From Neodiprion pinetum (taxonomy: Eukaryota; Arthropoda; Insecta; Hymenoptera; Diprionidae): a stretch of DNA of 64,000 nucleotides. The notes below the pieces were generated by a model. It had not been told where the DNA came from. It ran no database searches and saw only the letters and a list, made by a program, of their open reading frames with translations. The translations under genes and the position numbers were made by a program. This document shows, piece after piece, positions 10,279 through 22,494 of the stretch; position 1 is the stretch's first letter; each line of letters begins with the position of its first letter. The stretch covers positions 20,997,456 to 21,061,455 of the forward strand of contig NC_060233.1 in assembly GCF_021155775.2 (NCBI RefSeq), read 5' to 3'.

Positions 10279-10305
<27 letters not shown>
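9775..10305 (+). repeat. Satellite unit
   Basis: A full unit in plus orientation, with TGTATTGTAATTTGGAGCAT at about 9978 and the AAGAGGATGAGAAAGAAATT block at 10240. It ends in (TA)n at the border of B2. No gene. Confidence 0.85.
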
Positions 10306-10309
<4 letters not shown>

Positions 10310-12283
10310 AGGTGGATTTTTCCCGCTCTTCGGTCACTCGGAGAAAATGACCGAGAACATACCTCGCGCACAATAAATCGGCGTCCACGATGTACCCTGG
10401 ACCTGAAACAATATCGCGAAATTTGTTGGGCGCCTGGCGTGATTAACACGCCTCGAAATCGGTATTGCAAAATACCGCGACCATATACTCGATAGCTCAG
10501 TACCGCGGAGAGGGGAGGGGTAATTTTTGGGTAGAGAGAGATACAACACACGTAAGCCAACGCGTGGTTTGGCCAAATCACTATAAAATTCCAATAATAT
10601 ATTTCTCGTCAGCGATAATACAAAAAAAAATAATAATAATAATAATACTGCGAAAGTCGTTCTTCGCGATTACAAAAACAAATGCTTAAATTCAACCCAA
10701 AAGAAAAAAAAAGAAGGAACAAACAAAATAATAATAAAAAACGAATAAATCTAGAAGACCTCTACGGCCTACGTGCGCTAGTCGCCGTGTTAATAATACC
10801 CTAACTCACAAAAACCAAAAACAAAATTTTGACTCGATGCGCTGCCCGCGATCGTCCTCTACTACGACGCTCATCCTCACTTAATCATAAACCGCTAGAC
10901 AAAAACGTAATCGAGATCAAAATCGACGCGCTAATCGCGATCGTGATTAAATCTAGGTGATGTCTTACTTCTACGGGCGCTAGTCGCCACCTTACTGATA
11001 CACAATAATTCGTAAAACAAACCAAAAAGACGTGACTCGGCGCGCTAATCGCGACCGAATTAATAACTCCAGGAACCTTTCTTTTCGTGCGGGTGTGTAG
11101 CGTATTTTGACGCATCCGAGCTCCAGTTGTAGTCACTATTTCCACCAAGTTCGCAACCCTTCCCGCTAAACCGAGCATCTACGCACAGTAACACGCGACC
11201 CCCACGAGAGGTGACCCTTTTTACATACGCATACTCGACGAGACCCCGTGCAGCGGAATTTGGCCACACTCAATTTCGAACCGAAATTGTTCCCCACTCG
11301 AAACCGTGACTCTACGCGAGACTTTAGAGGGATCGACTTGACTCTCCGCGTTATCGCGAAAACTCAGGCTACGGTCATCATCAAGGAGATCGGCAAACAA
11401 ATTCCGAGCGCTATTCTAACTCCAAGATTAAGTGGGCCGACCGTTTATCAGTGTGCCAATCTAACTTGCGCTCGAAATATGCCCGCAAAGAATTACAAGC
11501 GCTTACCGCTCCGCAGTCACACGAGGAATTTCCCCGACTCCAGTTTCCACTATCGTACACAATTTTCTTTTTTTTTTTGTTAACTTCTACTCGCTATTAT
11601 TGCACCCACCGCGTAACGTCGCCAGGACTCAAGTGGCGAGTCCTGCAAATCGGAGCCGCAATTCGAACATGCCCCGAACATAGGCGCTATCCGTAGTCAA
11701 AATTCTCCCGATCTGATTGGAGTTCTCGTTACGAAATTCTTACAGCCTAGCGTATCGCTATCGTTGAATTCCGCTGTCGCGGGGTGTTGATTAGCTGGCC
11801 AGTCTCTGGTACCCCGTAGCTCGACAGTGGCGTGGTGCCGACTTCGCGAGGGCACCTGTCGTCAGTTGGGTGATTGGGGGGGGGGGGGGGGCTACGGCTC
11901 GCCGGCCACCAACGGAATCTCGTCCGCCTTGGGTTCCCTCGCTGCAGAGCTCTCCGTCGACGCTCTCTCCGTAGCCTCGCGTGAGGCCCTCCCTTCGTCG
12001 CGATCCACCGCGATTGCCATCCGGTAACGTCGTTCGAATTTGCTGCCGATCCCCTGTCTGAGGCCGCATTTACTCGCCACCCAAAAAAAAATTAACAAAA
12101 ATTCTGAAAAGTCGTATTCGCTAGACCGACTATGGTCCCCTCTCAGAGTCTCGGATGCGTGACCGTTGTCCCGGCGCTGTTTTTCGAAATGAGCCGCGGT
12201 CTGCTCCGCGGGCTCCCTAATTTTGGGTTCCGTCTAGGGTTCGGGGAGCCGTGTGGAACGCGCAGTAAAAATGCCACGTTACA
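10306..12283 (-). mobile_element. Element B, copy 2 (1978 bp, reverse)
   Basis: Plus-strand ends are TGTGAGGTGG and CCACGTTACA, in (TA)n on both sides. It aligns in reverse with B1 throughout, including a G-run at about 11877-11891 (the poly-C tract of B1) and the GCGCTAATCGCGATC repeats at about 10930-11050. The 19-codon ORF seen in B1 and B3 is damaged here: the start region has changed around 11560. Confidence 0.8.
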
Positions 12284-12740
12284 ATATATATATATATATA
12301 TTTTTTTTTATTTTCGATTAAGTTTCAAAAAAAGCAAAATTTTCGGAAAAAAAATATTCCACATTGATCAAATTTTCAGAAAATAAATATAATGATTGAA
12401 AAAATCTTATTTCTTTTTTAATTATTTGCTTACATATTAGGTGAAATGAAAATATTATTCATCAAAAAAATGCCAGTTAATGTACTTTATGTATTGTGAT
12501 TTGGAGCATCTGTACAATGAATCAGAACTCCTTGGAAAGTTTGAAAAAAACATACAGATAGGTAAATAATTAATTATTTATTTCATATTTCAGATTTTTA
12601 AAAATCAATTATGCAATAATTTAAGAAAAATAATTTATTTCGATTATTTTTTTTTTTTATTATTGAATTATTTGATTCAATTACCTCCGTTTATTTTTCA
12701 TTCTAATAATGTATAATTCATATACATAATTTATATTTTT
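12284..12740 (+). repeat. Satellite unit
   Basis: Plus-oriented unit with the TTTGGAGCATCTGTACAATG and ACATACAGATAGGTAA blocks, cut at about 12740 by element C. Confidence 0.8.
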
Positions 12741-12779
12741 CCCTGGGTTATATTGTATTTTAAAGTAAAATTGAGACAG

Positions 12780-14069
12780 GTAATTTCAAATTTTTCTCAA
12801 TCCTGGGTCATTGCAGTTTTTTATATTGAAGTTTTCTTGTGGTTTGTGGTCTGTGAAAACCGTAAATTTTTGTCCTATGAGGTAGTATTGCCAATATGAA
12901 ATTGCCTCTTTTGTAGCAAGACACTCAATATAGATTGCTCTTTTTGTCTCTTGTGATTCTGTTAATTTGCGTGAGAAGAAAAATACTGGTTTTATCTGTC
13001 CATCTAACTGGTTTGGTTTCAATATTGCCCCGACTCCTCCTAGGCAGGCATCGGTGTAAATTTTAATTGGGACAGCTGGGTCAAATATTGCCAGAATCGG
13101 GTCTGAGCATAAGTATTCTTCAATTTTTTTGAAACTCTCTTGGCAACATTTTGACCATTTAAATTCTATATTTTTTCTTAACAGATTATGGAGTGGCTCC
13201 AGAAGTATATTTGATTTGGGAATATATTCCAGGTAAGAATTTATTTTCCCCAGGAATTGTCTAATGTGTTTCCTTGTCTGTGGTGTTGTAAAATTCTAAA
13301 TAGCAATTACATTGTCATTTAACAGTCTTATACAATTATTTCCTATTTCGTGACCCAAATATGTTATTTTGCTTTGTGTAAACACGCACTTCTCTAGGTT
13401 TAATTTTATTCCCTGTTCTTGTAGGGCTTCCAATGTCAGTTCAATATGTCTCATATGATCCCTGTACTCTTTTGAGTAGATCAGAATATCATCAATGTAA
13501 TTTACGGCGAAGGCCTCTAACTGCTTTTTCCTTATTATGCTTGACAAGATACGTTGAAAAATTGCCGGCGACGATTTTAGACCAAATGGTAAACAACACC
13601 ATTGCCAGTGCCTATAATGGGTTACGAACGCTGTTTTGTACCTATCTTTGATACGTAACGGAATCGACCAAAACGCCGAGTTCACGTCTAGTTTTGTGAA
13701 ATATTTACAATTTCTCGCTCGTAACGTCAAGTCCCCGATTCTCGGAGAAGGTTGGCTTTCTGGGACCACTATTCTGTTCAGCTCTCTATAGTCAATACAT
13801 AAGCGAGATTTTCTCGCTTCTTCCTTCTTATATACTAATGTAACTGGTGCGCCGTATGGGCTACATGATTCCTCTATCAATCCTGTCTTCAATAATTGTT
13901 TAATTTGGCTTTCTATTTCTACTTTATCTTGAATTGAGCATTTATATGGTTTTTTCGCTATATATTTATTTTCCGTTAGTTTTATCGTTGCTTCGTAATT
14001 GTTTAGTGTACCAATATCGAATTTCTCTTTTGCGGAAACGTTTTTGTGTTTCATCATTAGATTTTCCAA
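12780..14069 (-). pseudogene. Reverse transcriptase and partial RNase H of element C
   Basis: RT motifs are read in order: RLCIDYRELNRIV, KYFTKLDVNSAFWSIPL (first catalytic Asp), LPFGLKSSPAIFQ, and NYIDDILIYS (YxDD) at about 13500. A stop after LLNDNVIAI (about 13296) is followed in another frame by the connection domain and RNase H (IYTDACLGGVGAIL, FTDHKPQ). It stops at 12780 in the middle of RNase H. Polymerase active-site residues are intact, but the gene is broken. Confidence 0.8.
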
Positions 14070-14139
14070 ACTATTATGCTTCGAGTTGATGCTATTTATT
14101 ATATTTTTATTCGCTCTGGAATCTTCTTTTATTTTTTTT

Positions 14140-14500
14140 ATCTCTCCATCATTTTTTTTTCCATATTCTCAAGTTTTCATCTTGACAAGGTTTGAAATCT
14201 TTTATACAATCTAAAGCTAGCAGTACATCATCTCTGAATGAATCGCTTTTAATTATAAAAAATGTAAATTGTTTCGTAATGTTGAATATCGTTACTGGCA
14301 GGGTAATCACACCTCCTGCTTTTGACGTGCCTGAAATCGTCTCTATATTTCTATCCCCACTTATATTTTTATTCAAATTTTGTTTTTTCCAAAACGTATA
14401 GTTCATTAGAGATATATTCGCTCCCGAATCATACAGACCAATGATTGGTTCATTATTTATCAGAATTTTTAATTTTATAAGTGGGGGTCACTATTCGTTT
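14140..14500 (-). pseudogene. Retropepsin-like protease of element C
   Basis: The minus strand reads LYDSGANISLMNYTFW, an aspartic protease DSGA motif, followed by a hydrophobic repeat region (GGVITLPVTIFN) and LLALDCIKDF. It lies directly upstream of the RT. A short zinc-knuckle-like stretch (CSYCESVGYP...) is encoded upstream at about 14600-14660. Confidence 0.7.
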
Positions 14501-14718
14501 TTTGCTTCTTTTGTACAAGCAATCGCATTCTGAATTTCTATATTGTTTGTTACTTTAATTTTATCGTTTTTATTTATTTTTTGGTGTGTTACTTTCGTGC
14601 GGCACAATTGCTCTGGATGATATCTATTTGGGTAACCTACACTTTCGCAGTACGAGCACGGATTGTGTTTGTTTTGAGTCTTATGTTTATCTTCGTTTCT
14701 CTTACTCGAGTTGTTATT

Positions 14719-15270
14719 TTATTTACTTTTCATAGGGTCCATTTGTCTAAGTGTCGACATTAAATCTTCCATGTTCGTTAAATTATTTTTATTTAACCGT
14801 GTTCTAACAAAGTTAGGTAGCGTTATCATTATCAGGTTTATTTGAGAACTGATGGTTAAATTCGGATCCACATCTAGCAACATTTTTTTTTTTTTTAATG
14901 CAAACTCCAAAAATGATCCACTTAAATATTTAAACGTGTAGGCGTACGCGATTTCGGACCATGACTTTTGGCCGAGCGTGTCTACGAATGAATTATTCCA
15001 GAGTTCCAAGGCGTGTGACAGTGAGTTTGTTTTTTCAAAAATTGCAAACCACTCCAACGCTGGACCTTCTAAGCATAGCCTCAAAACTTCTGGGAATTTG
15101 TTTTCCTTTATATCGAGCCTTTTACATTCTGTTTCAAACATGTCTATCTATGATTCAGCATTACGATTTCTTCCATTAAATTGTTCTAGTATTATGTTTT
15201 TCGCCACGGGATGGATTGGTTTATCGTGTGTCTGGGGTACGGTAGTAGGGTTTTGCGCTAAGGTCGGTGA
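14719..15270 (-). pseudogene. gag (capsid-like) of element C
   Basis: The minus strand encodes a capsid-like protein: LCLEGPALEWFAIFEK, LWNNSFVDTLGQKSW and a C-terminal helical part with NLTNMEDLMSTLRQMD. Upstream in another frame is the typical N-terminal gag stretch NIILEQFNGRNRNAES. A frame break lies near 15145. A poly-T run at about 14881-14895 creates an unusual poly-Lys stretch (KKKKM). Confidence 0.65.
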
Positions 15271-15271
15271 G

Positions 15272-15688
15272 TCATCCTGGGATTCTTCTAGATAATAACC
15301 ATTGAAAACCTTCGTCGTATAGGTGAGTTTCTTTCAGTCTACCTTCCACTAGGGTTATGATCACTTTCCGGAACTTGTTGCGTGTCCTCAAGCTTCTTAC
15401 GACTCCTTTTGTCACTGGATTTTCGAAAAGTTGTGGATGCTGGTCACTCGTTTTCAGCTCTCGAGGAAATTGAAAAATTTCTGGTTGACCCACCAATTGA
15501 ATCGTCTTAACTTTAACTACCGTAGTTTTCGTATCTGCAGCCTCAGCTGCAAAGTAGAATATTGCTTTTATATCACCTATTGTAATTGATTTATAAGTCT
15601 CGAAATCAGAGACTTGGTAAATTCGAGGCAAGGTGGAGAAATCACGACATGTGAAGTTGCAGTAAATAACTGTAATTAAAACACACAT
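15272..15688 (-). pseudogene. Unrecognised ORF at the 5' end of element C
   Basis: A 138-codon minus-strand ORF. It starts with a hydrophobic stretch (MCVLITVIYCNFTC) that could be a signal or membrane segment, followed by a mixed domain (YQVSDFETYKSITIGDIKAIFYFAAEA). I do not recognise it. It precedes gag and may be a gag N-terminal extension. Just upstream (about 15750) the minus strand reads IPTIVIDSGAALKL, a retropepsin-like motif out of place. Confidence 0.35.
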
Positions 15689-15930
15689 AAGTAATAAGAT
15701 GACGTTTACAACTGAATAATATTACATAAGCTTTAGCGCCGCACCTGAATCAATCACAATCGTCGGTATCTCGTAATGATTATGTATAGTTTTATACTGA
15801 GCTATGCCGTATGACCACTAACGAGCGCCTGTGTTGATTATACTCAACGTCTCCTTTAGTCGTGTACATAACAGATCCGTGTTGTACCGGACTAGGAGAC
15901 TAACAATAAGTTTAATAAGGTGTCAAACTC

Positions 15931-15995
15931 ACACTTATAAATTAATTATATTAAATACGAGGATGAGAAAGAAAGTTATTATTCACGTTTTATTT

Positions 15996-16047
<52 letters not shown>

Positions 16048-16100
16048 ATTTTTAATCAACTTTAAAAAAAATAAATTAAGAAAAAAAAAATATTTCACAT
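15931..16100 (+). repeat. Satellite fragment with (TA)n, interrupted by element D
   Basis: The satellite block GAGGATGAGAAAGAAAGTTA and a TA run lead to TATTTCACAT at 16100. The unit continues after D at 35344 with ACATCAATTAAATT, so D inserted here and duplicated ACAT. Confidence 0.85.
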
Positions 16101-16543
16101 TGTTACGTCCGTGAGTAGAGTTTATTCCTGAGCGGAAGGAGTAACCCGAATGGCTTCGCTTTTACGTTTCAGGTCAACCGGAAATCAGGATGAGGATTGA
16201 ATAAACTTGAGTATGTTGATATGTCGATTATATGTTTATTGCGTAGAACTTGAGATACCGGTAGGAATGAATGGTGTGGTACGAAAAGATATATAAGAAG
16301 TCTCGATGTGGAGTTGTCGAGAGTCAGAATAGCAGTGTCCCTCGAGACGTGAAACGTACGGGTGCAGAAAAGGTGCGACAATGTTAGAAGTAGGGAATGG
16401 AATTTGATGAGTAAGCGCAATAGTGAATAGTGTGAGACTACGTAGAGATAAGAGGACAGGACAGAGACAATGAGATTAATGTAAGAACCGTGGGAGAGTT
16501 AGCGAGTGGGAAAAATAGAGAGAAGTGGTATGCTGGACGTAAC
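16101..16543 (-). repeat. 3' LTR of element D
   Basis: Starts TGTTACGTCCGTGAGTAG on the plus strand and ends GACGTAAC; the terminal A expected from the other LTR is C here. It is followed by a C-tract with CCTCCCCTTGCC, the complement of a polypurine tract. Confidence 0.85.
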
Positions 16544-17449
16544 CCCCCCCCCTCCCCTTGCCGTCAGAGGGAGCATAGTGGTAGATATGGTCCCGAATAT
16601 GGGAAGCAAGAAGGTGGAAATGTCATATACAGTAGTGAAACATGATTTCAAAGTATGTGCTTAAAATTAGTTTTACAATTTTTCCTATTATAGGTAGTGT
16701 ATGGTATTTATAATTTGAATATAATATGTGAAAATATATATGTGAAAATGATAATTGATGTGTGTTTACAAGTATGTAGTCGCAGTATGAATGTAGATTG
16801 AATATTGATTGATGCGTTTAGCAACATTAGTTGGATATTTGAGGATAAGTGTTTGTAATAGTAAATTTATGTTTGAGATAGTATGGTTTATATTCTGGAT
16901 TGCGTATGACCGTAAGGCATATAGTTATAATACTACGGTTACATAATGTTATTTAAAGCTAGGCGCCTAGGGTTAATGCGCATGGAAGCGGGTTAGTACA
17001 CTTAAGATTATACAACAATGATTTCTTTGATTCGCTGGGTACTAAGTCATACTATTTTTTTTTTTTTTTGATATACCGAGATACAGAGTTTGACCTATTT
17101 GTACAATGATATCGGTTATGAGTGTAGATATATTTTGGACTAATTGTAAACTGAGGGTATAAGATCGTTATTACAATCATTTTAATGCAGTAGTGTACAC
17201 AAGCATTTATTCTTAGTAGCAATATAGTAGTTGCCTATTTGTAATAAGGTTTTCGTAAGGTTTTAAGTACTGGTGGGTTTAAAAGAAGCGGAGGTGGTGT
17301 GTAAGGAACTGCATCATGGGTTTCTACTTCGTTGGGAATGTGTAGGACAGAAGAAGTAGGTGGGTGGATAATATTTAGCTCGATTGGATTGTCATACCCT
17401 GTTTGTTGGTTGTACTGTTTGCTATTGAAGGGGTTAATGTGGGATTTTA
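16544..17449 (-). other. 3' untranslated region of element D
   Basis: About 900 bp without a supported ORF, AT-rich, with a poly-T run near 17053. The polypurine tract (minus) adjoins the LTR at 16544-16560. Confidence 0.6.
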
Positions 17450-17628
17450 CTATGTATGTGCGATTTTAAGTTCATTGAGATGAAATATTTTAATTTTGTT
17501 TAGCGTGAGGTATATTTCGGCGTGAACGTCATCTATTATTCGTTTGATTGCATACGGGCCTTTATAATGATCTTGTAATTTTGACCTTGTTTCGTTTAAT
17601 AGGTAGACAGTTTGTCCTACTTCAAATC
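17450..17628 (-). pseudogene. Integrase C-terminus of element D (GPY-type), separated by element E
   Basis: The minus strand reads FEVGQTVYLLNETRSKL then YKGPYAIKRIIDDVHAEIYL, the GPY/F module typical of Gypsy integrases, ending LNELKIAHT. It continues from the integrase core at 22789-23690. Element E split the gene, leaving AAATC (5 bp) on both sides (17624-17628 and 22789-22793). Confidence 0.85.
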
Positions 17629-17922
17629 TGTGATGTATGTGAGTAAGGTAGTACGGCATACGCTATTGTGCGTATGCGAGTGTGCGCGAGTATGCACGTA
17701 TGTTGGTATGTGTGATTATACTCTGCGTGTGACTCCGGTGCGCGGGCCAAGCACTCGGTCTTGGGCGCTCGTGTGAATGCCATGCCGGCTTCCACGCTTC
17801 CTATTGTACTCACTGGTATATATCATTTGTGTCCTTATAATCATACTTATAAATAAACTTACTACGTTTAATCTTATTTCCTGTGTATATTGATTGTTAT
17901 ATCAACATATAAATATACCACA
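17629..17922 (+). repeat. 5' LTR of element E
   Basis: 294 bp. GTGCGTATGCGAGTGTGCGC marks it. Antisense ORFs through it recur in the other LTR and are not genes. Confidence 0.9.
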
Positions 17923-18192
17923 GTTGGCGACGAGGTAAATTGGTGTACGCGTGTGAAAAGTAAAGTAGGAGAACACGTGTTCGAAAGAGGTTAGGAAGTG
18001 AAAATACGTAAGCGCCAAGACGTTAAAAATCATAAGAGTCCGCGTAAGTACAGATTAGAAGTGCGGTACGCGTATTTCGTCGAAAATCGATATATTTTCG
18101 CGAAAGAAGTGTGAAATTTTCGATTGTAAAAAGACGCGATCGAATGGAAAAGCAAACGTATAAGAGACGATTGCTTACTGAAACCGTTACTA
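17923..18192 (+). other. Primer-binding site and leader of element E
   Basis: TGGCGACGAGG starts 2 nt after the LTR, complementary to a tRNA-Ser(GCU) 3' end (family knowledge). The rest is untranslated leader up to the ATG at 18193. Confidence 0.7.
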
Positions 18193-21100
18193 ATGAGTGG
18201 TAGTGACGACGAAAAAAAGGGGTCAACGGTAGGATGGGTGTACAAACTCGATACGAAGAGTGTAGTTGAAGAGTTTCAAAAACGTAGCATTACCGTTGAC
18301 ATATCTAAAACGCTTGCAACCTTACGTAAAGAATTAAAAGAAGTCGTAAGGCAAGAGATAGAAGCACGAGAAGCCGCGAAAACTGAAAAGAAAACCGACG
18401 CGAGTGGGGTGTTAGAAAAAGACAATTCGGAACTAAACGCGAGTAACGAGTCGTTCGAGTCCGCGGAAGGCACCGAAAGTACGAAAAACGAAACGGAAAA
18501 GGTGCTCCGAAACGCGTCCGCCGACGACACAAAGAAAGGAAGTGACTTAGGTGCTCCGAACGCCGAGTCCGACGACGACGACAACATGGCGGGAGACAAC
18601 AATAAGCTGGAATTCTGTTTGGGAAAAGACGATTGGGACCTGTTCGTTGAGAGATTGGAATTGCTGTTTGCGATGAAGGATATTGCGGAAAATAAGCAAC
18701 ACATTTGGTTGCTAACAAGGTTGGACGAAGAGGCGTACAAGCTGGCAAAGAGCTTGTGTGCTCCAATCTTGCCGAAAGACAAAAAGTATGCCGATTTAAA
18801 AACGCTAATGTAAGGGCACCTAAAGCCGAAGCCATCGGACGTGATGGAACGGTGTACCTTCGCGCAGGCAAAGCAGCGGCAGAACGAGTCAGTCGCCGAA
18901 TTTGAAGCGAGGTTAAGGAGGCTTGCTTTAAACTGTAATTTCACAAGTTTAGATACGGCACTAAGAGATCAATTTGTAGTAGGGATTCGAGATGAAGAGA
19001 CTCGTATCTCACTTTTTAGAGACCCCAAATTAACGTTCGCGAATGCGTTGAAAGAAGCAGTCGCACGGGAGTCTGCTGTGAAAAACGCCACAGATGCAAC
19101 GTGCGCGTTAGACAAGAAAAATACGCAAAGAGAGGTGTTTGCTTTTCGTGGTAATCCAAAAGGCGGGAAGCAAAGGTCGAAGCAGCACCAGCAACGGAGA
19201 GAAAAGCCGAGCAACGCGCAGCGCGACCGAAGAGAGAAAAATACAAACAGTGGGTGTTTCTGCTGCGGAAAAGCGAACCACGTTCGCGCCGAGTGCCGAC
19301 ACAGGGATAAGAGGTGCAACTTCTGCAAAACAATTGGTCATCTAGAGGGCGTCTGCTATAAGAAGAAGGAGCAGCAGCCGGAAGGGAGCAGCGTACACAA
19401 GCTGGACGAAAGCAGCCGCTCCGAAGAAGAAGAACAGCGCAGCCACGAGGACGAGTTCTACAGTACCGACGTAGTCAACAACGGGCATGAGTATGTGTAT
19501 GCGAACGCGTGTGTGAGTGAGAGCGGCGCGCGCGCGGAGCCGATGAATGTTCACTTGTGTGTAAACGGAAAGAATGTTAGCATGGAATTGGATACTGGCA
19601 CGTTCGCAACGGTAATTTCCGAGTCAGAGAAAAATAAGTTTTTCAAAAATGAAAAAATAATTAAAACGGATGTCAAACTGCGCACGTATGATGACAAGGT
19701 TTTGCGTCCGCTCGGTAAACTAGTAGACTTACAAGTTAAATTCAATGGTAAAGAGCGCACGCTGAACTGTTTTGTATTACCAGGTGACGGGCCGATGCTC
19801 ATTGGTAGGCAATGGTTAGCAGCACACGGGTGCTGGCCATTGACGTTAGAAAAAGATAATGGAAAAGGTCATTTTTTAAATAAAATTAACTTAGAAAAAA
19901 TTAAAGAGTATTTTTTTGAGAAGTATAAAGATTTATTTAGCAACGAACCCGGGCTGTACAACAAGAGTAAAGTTACGATCCACTTAACGGACAAAGCACG
20001 TCCGATCGCGACGAAATGTAGACCGGTACCGCATGCAACACGTCCGGACGTAGACAAAGAAATAGAAAGATTAGTAGGTTTGGGACACTTAAAAGAAGTC
20101 GACACAAGTGAATGGGCTACGCCTATTGTTCCCGTGTATAAAGGTAATGGTAAACTCCGTATATGCGGCGATTTCAAATTAACGATAAATCCTTTCATTA
20201 TTATTGATAATTATCCTTTGCACTCTATAGATGACATTTTTACCGTACTGCAAGGAGGAGTTTATTATACCGAGTTAGATTTGTTTCATTGCTACATGCA
20301 ATTCGGGTTAGACGAAGAAAGTTCCAAACTTTTAACTATTGTAACGCAAAAAGGTCTTTACCGGTATACGAAATTACCAGAAGGAATAGCGTCTGCGCCC
20401 GCTAATGTTCAGAAAAAAATGGATGAGTGCTTGCGAGGAATTGAAGGAACGATTGCGTATATCGATAATATATACATAATGGGTCGCAATAAAGAAGAAT
20501 GCTCAGAGCGAACGGAAAAAGTTTTAGATCGTTTGAAAGAAAACGGACTAAAGCTAAACAAGAAATGCAAATTCCTAAACGAGAGAATTGAGGTTTTAGG
20601 CTTTGTTATTGATAAAGACGGCTTGCATAAAGCACGTTCTAAAGTAGAAGCTATGATTAGCGCTCCAAAGCCACAGAATTTTAAAGAATTGCATTCTTTT
20701 TTAGGCTTAGTCAACTTTTACGCTAGATTTTTGGAGAATCGCTCGGATAATATGAAACCTCTGTACGATTGTGCGAACGCTAAAGAATTTAAGTGGAATG
20801 AAAATTGTGATAAAGCGTTTAGATGGGTGAAAAATGAATTGATTTCGCCACGCGTTTTAGCGAATTACGACCCAAAGGAAAAAATTGTACTCGCGTGTGA
20901 CGCGTCTTCGTATGGATTATCAGCAATCCTCTCACACAAATACAAAGACGGTTCCGAGAAACCCATAGCGTACGCGTCAAAGAAAATTGCGAAAAAAGAA
21001 TTGAACCGAACAATTTTAGACAAAGAGGCTATGGCTATAATTTTTGGGTTCAAACGTTTCTACCAATTTGTTTACGGTAGAGATATTATATTACGTACCG

Positions 21101-22455
21101 ATAACCAACCGTTACAACTGATACTTGGCCCACGTAGAGGCATACCTGCTACGGCGAATAATAGACTGCAGCGTTGGGCTTACTACTTGTCGGGATTCAG
21201 GTATACAGTCGAGTATATCAAGTCAAAAGATAATGCAAACTGCGATGCACTATCTCGCCTACCGATAGAAGATGAAACAGAGTTGCTAGAGAACAATTTC
21301 TCACCTTTAAATTTTTTTAAGAATGGCTTCGATACGTTTGATAGTAAAATGTTAGCAAAAAAAAGCATAACTGATGAAACCATTTTAAAAGTAATAAAGT
21401 ACACACTATCAAGTTGGCCTGATCCTAAGGATCTATCGGAAGGTGAGAAAGAGTATTATTCTAGAAGGTTAGAATATACGGTTGACAATAAATGCTTGTT
21501 TTGGGGGTTAAGAGCAGTCATACCCGAGTCGATGCGACCGCTAATGCTAAAAGAATTACACGCGTCGCACATGGGTATCGTAAAAATTAAAATGCTTGCT
21601 CGATCTTATGTGTGGTGGCCGGGGATAGACAGGGATATAGAGGATTATGTAAGGGCATGTACGACATGCCTGGTAGAACAAAAAAAACCACCGCACACGC
21701 CACTGACAACTTGGCCTTGGCCAGATCGCGCCTGGCATAGAATTCACTGTGATTTTTTGGGCCCATTCTATGGAGATATGTATCTAGTACTCATCGATGC
21801 GCATACGAAGTGGCCTGAAGTCATTAACTTTAAGAATAATACAAAAGCGTATAGGGTAGTTGAGGAATTCAAAAATCTGTTTGCACGTTTTGGAATGCCG
21901 TTTCATGCTGTTACCGATGGGGGACCACAATTTAGAGCAACAGAGTTTTTGTCATTTTTAGAACAGAATGGTGTTCACCATAGTTTCTCACCGCCGTACC
22001 ATCCTGCCACAAATGGCGCGGCAGAGAATTTTGTTGAAACATTCAAAGATAAAGTGCACAAGATTGTTAAAGGGGGGGAGAAACCGGCGGATGCCGTTAA
22101 CTTGTTTTTGATAGACTATCGAAGTATTGAGCATTGTACTACCGGCAAGAGCCCAGCACAGTTGATGTACAAGCGTGAATTGCGCACGCGATTTGATCTA
22201 CTAAGAACTAGTGTATCAGCGAGAGTTGAACAACAACAGCGAGCGCAAATTGTATCGCGTTCAGGCAAGCGTAAGAACGATATAGAAGAGGGAGACATTG
22301 TTGCGTTTGACCACCACGCGACTAGAAGTGAGAAACGAATTGTAGGTGAAGTTGTAAAACAAGTGTCACCGTCGACGTTCATTGTCAAAGATAGTGACAA
22401 TGTAAAACAAAAGCGACACGTCGATCAAATGATAAAGCGTCCGAATCTGCGATGA
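18193..22455 (+). pseudogene. gag-pol polyprotein of element E with one in-frame stop
   Basis: A 1421-codon frame interrupted only by TAA at 18811-18813, inside gag just before GHLKPKPSDVMERCTF; F reads Ser at this place. Domains in order: SAP-like N-terminus (GWVYKLDTKSVVEEFQKR), capsid-like region, two zinc knuckles (CFCCGKANHVRAEC and CNFCKTIGHLEGVC, about 19258-19370), protease LDTGTFATVIS (19590), RT with AYIDNIYIM (20455; YxDN), RNase H (LACDASSYGLSAIL, LRTDNQPL, NCDALSRL), integrase with H/C zinc finger, D (HCDFLG), D (TDGGPQF) and E (NGAAENFV). The single stop suggests recent inactivation or, less likely, readthrough. Confidence 0.88.
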
Positions 22456-22494
22456 TCTCCGCGGTTGAACGCATGGTTAAAAAAGGCGGAAGAT

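Larger units (their letters stand above)
12741..15930 (-). mobile_element. Ty3/Gypsy-type element C, decayed and truncated
   Basis: On the minus strand, gag, zinc knuckle, protease, reverse transcriptase and the start of RNase H are recognisable in this order. The element ends at about 12741 inside RNase H, so integrase and 3' LTR are absent. No LTR pair can be identified; the stretch 15720-15930 could include part of a 5' LTR or leader. Several frameshifts and stops are present. Confidence 0.75.

Noticed and set aside
13999..14401. Plus-strand ORFs over element C pol
   Set aside because: Antisense shadows of the protease and RT.
17622..17813. Antisense ORF (MSTIGSVEAG...) in element E LTR, repeated at 22425-22679
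   Set aside because: Identical because it lies in both LTRs; no other support.
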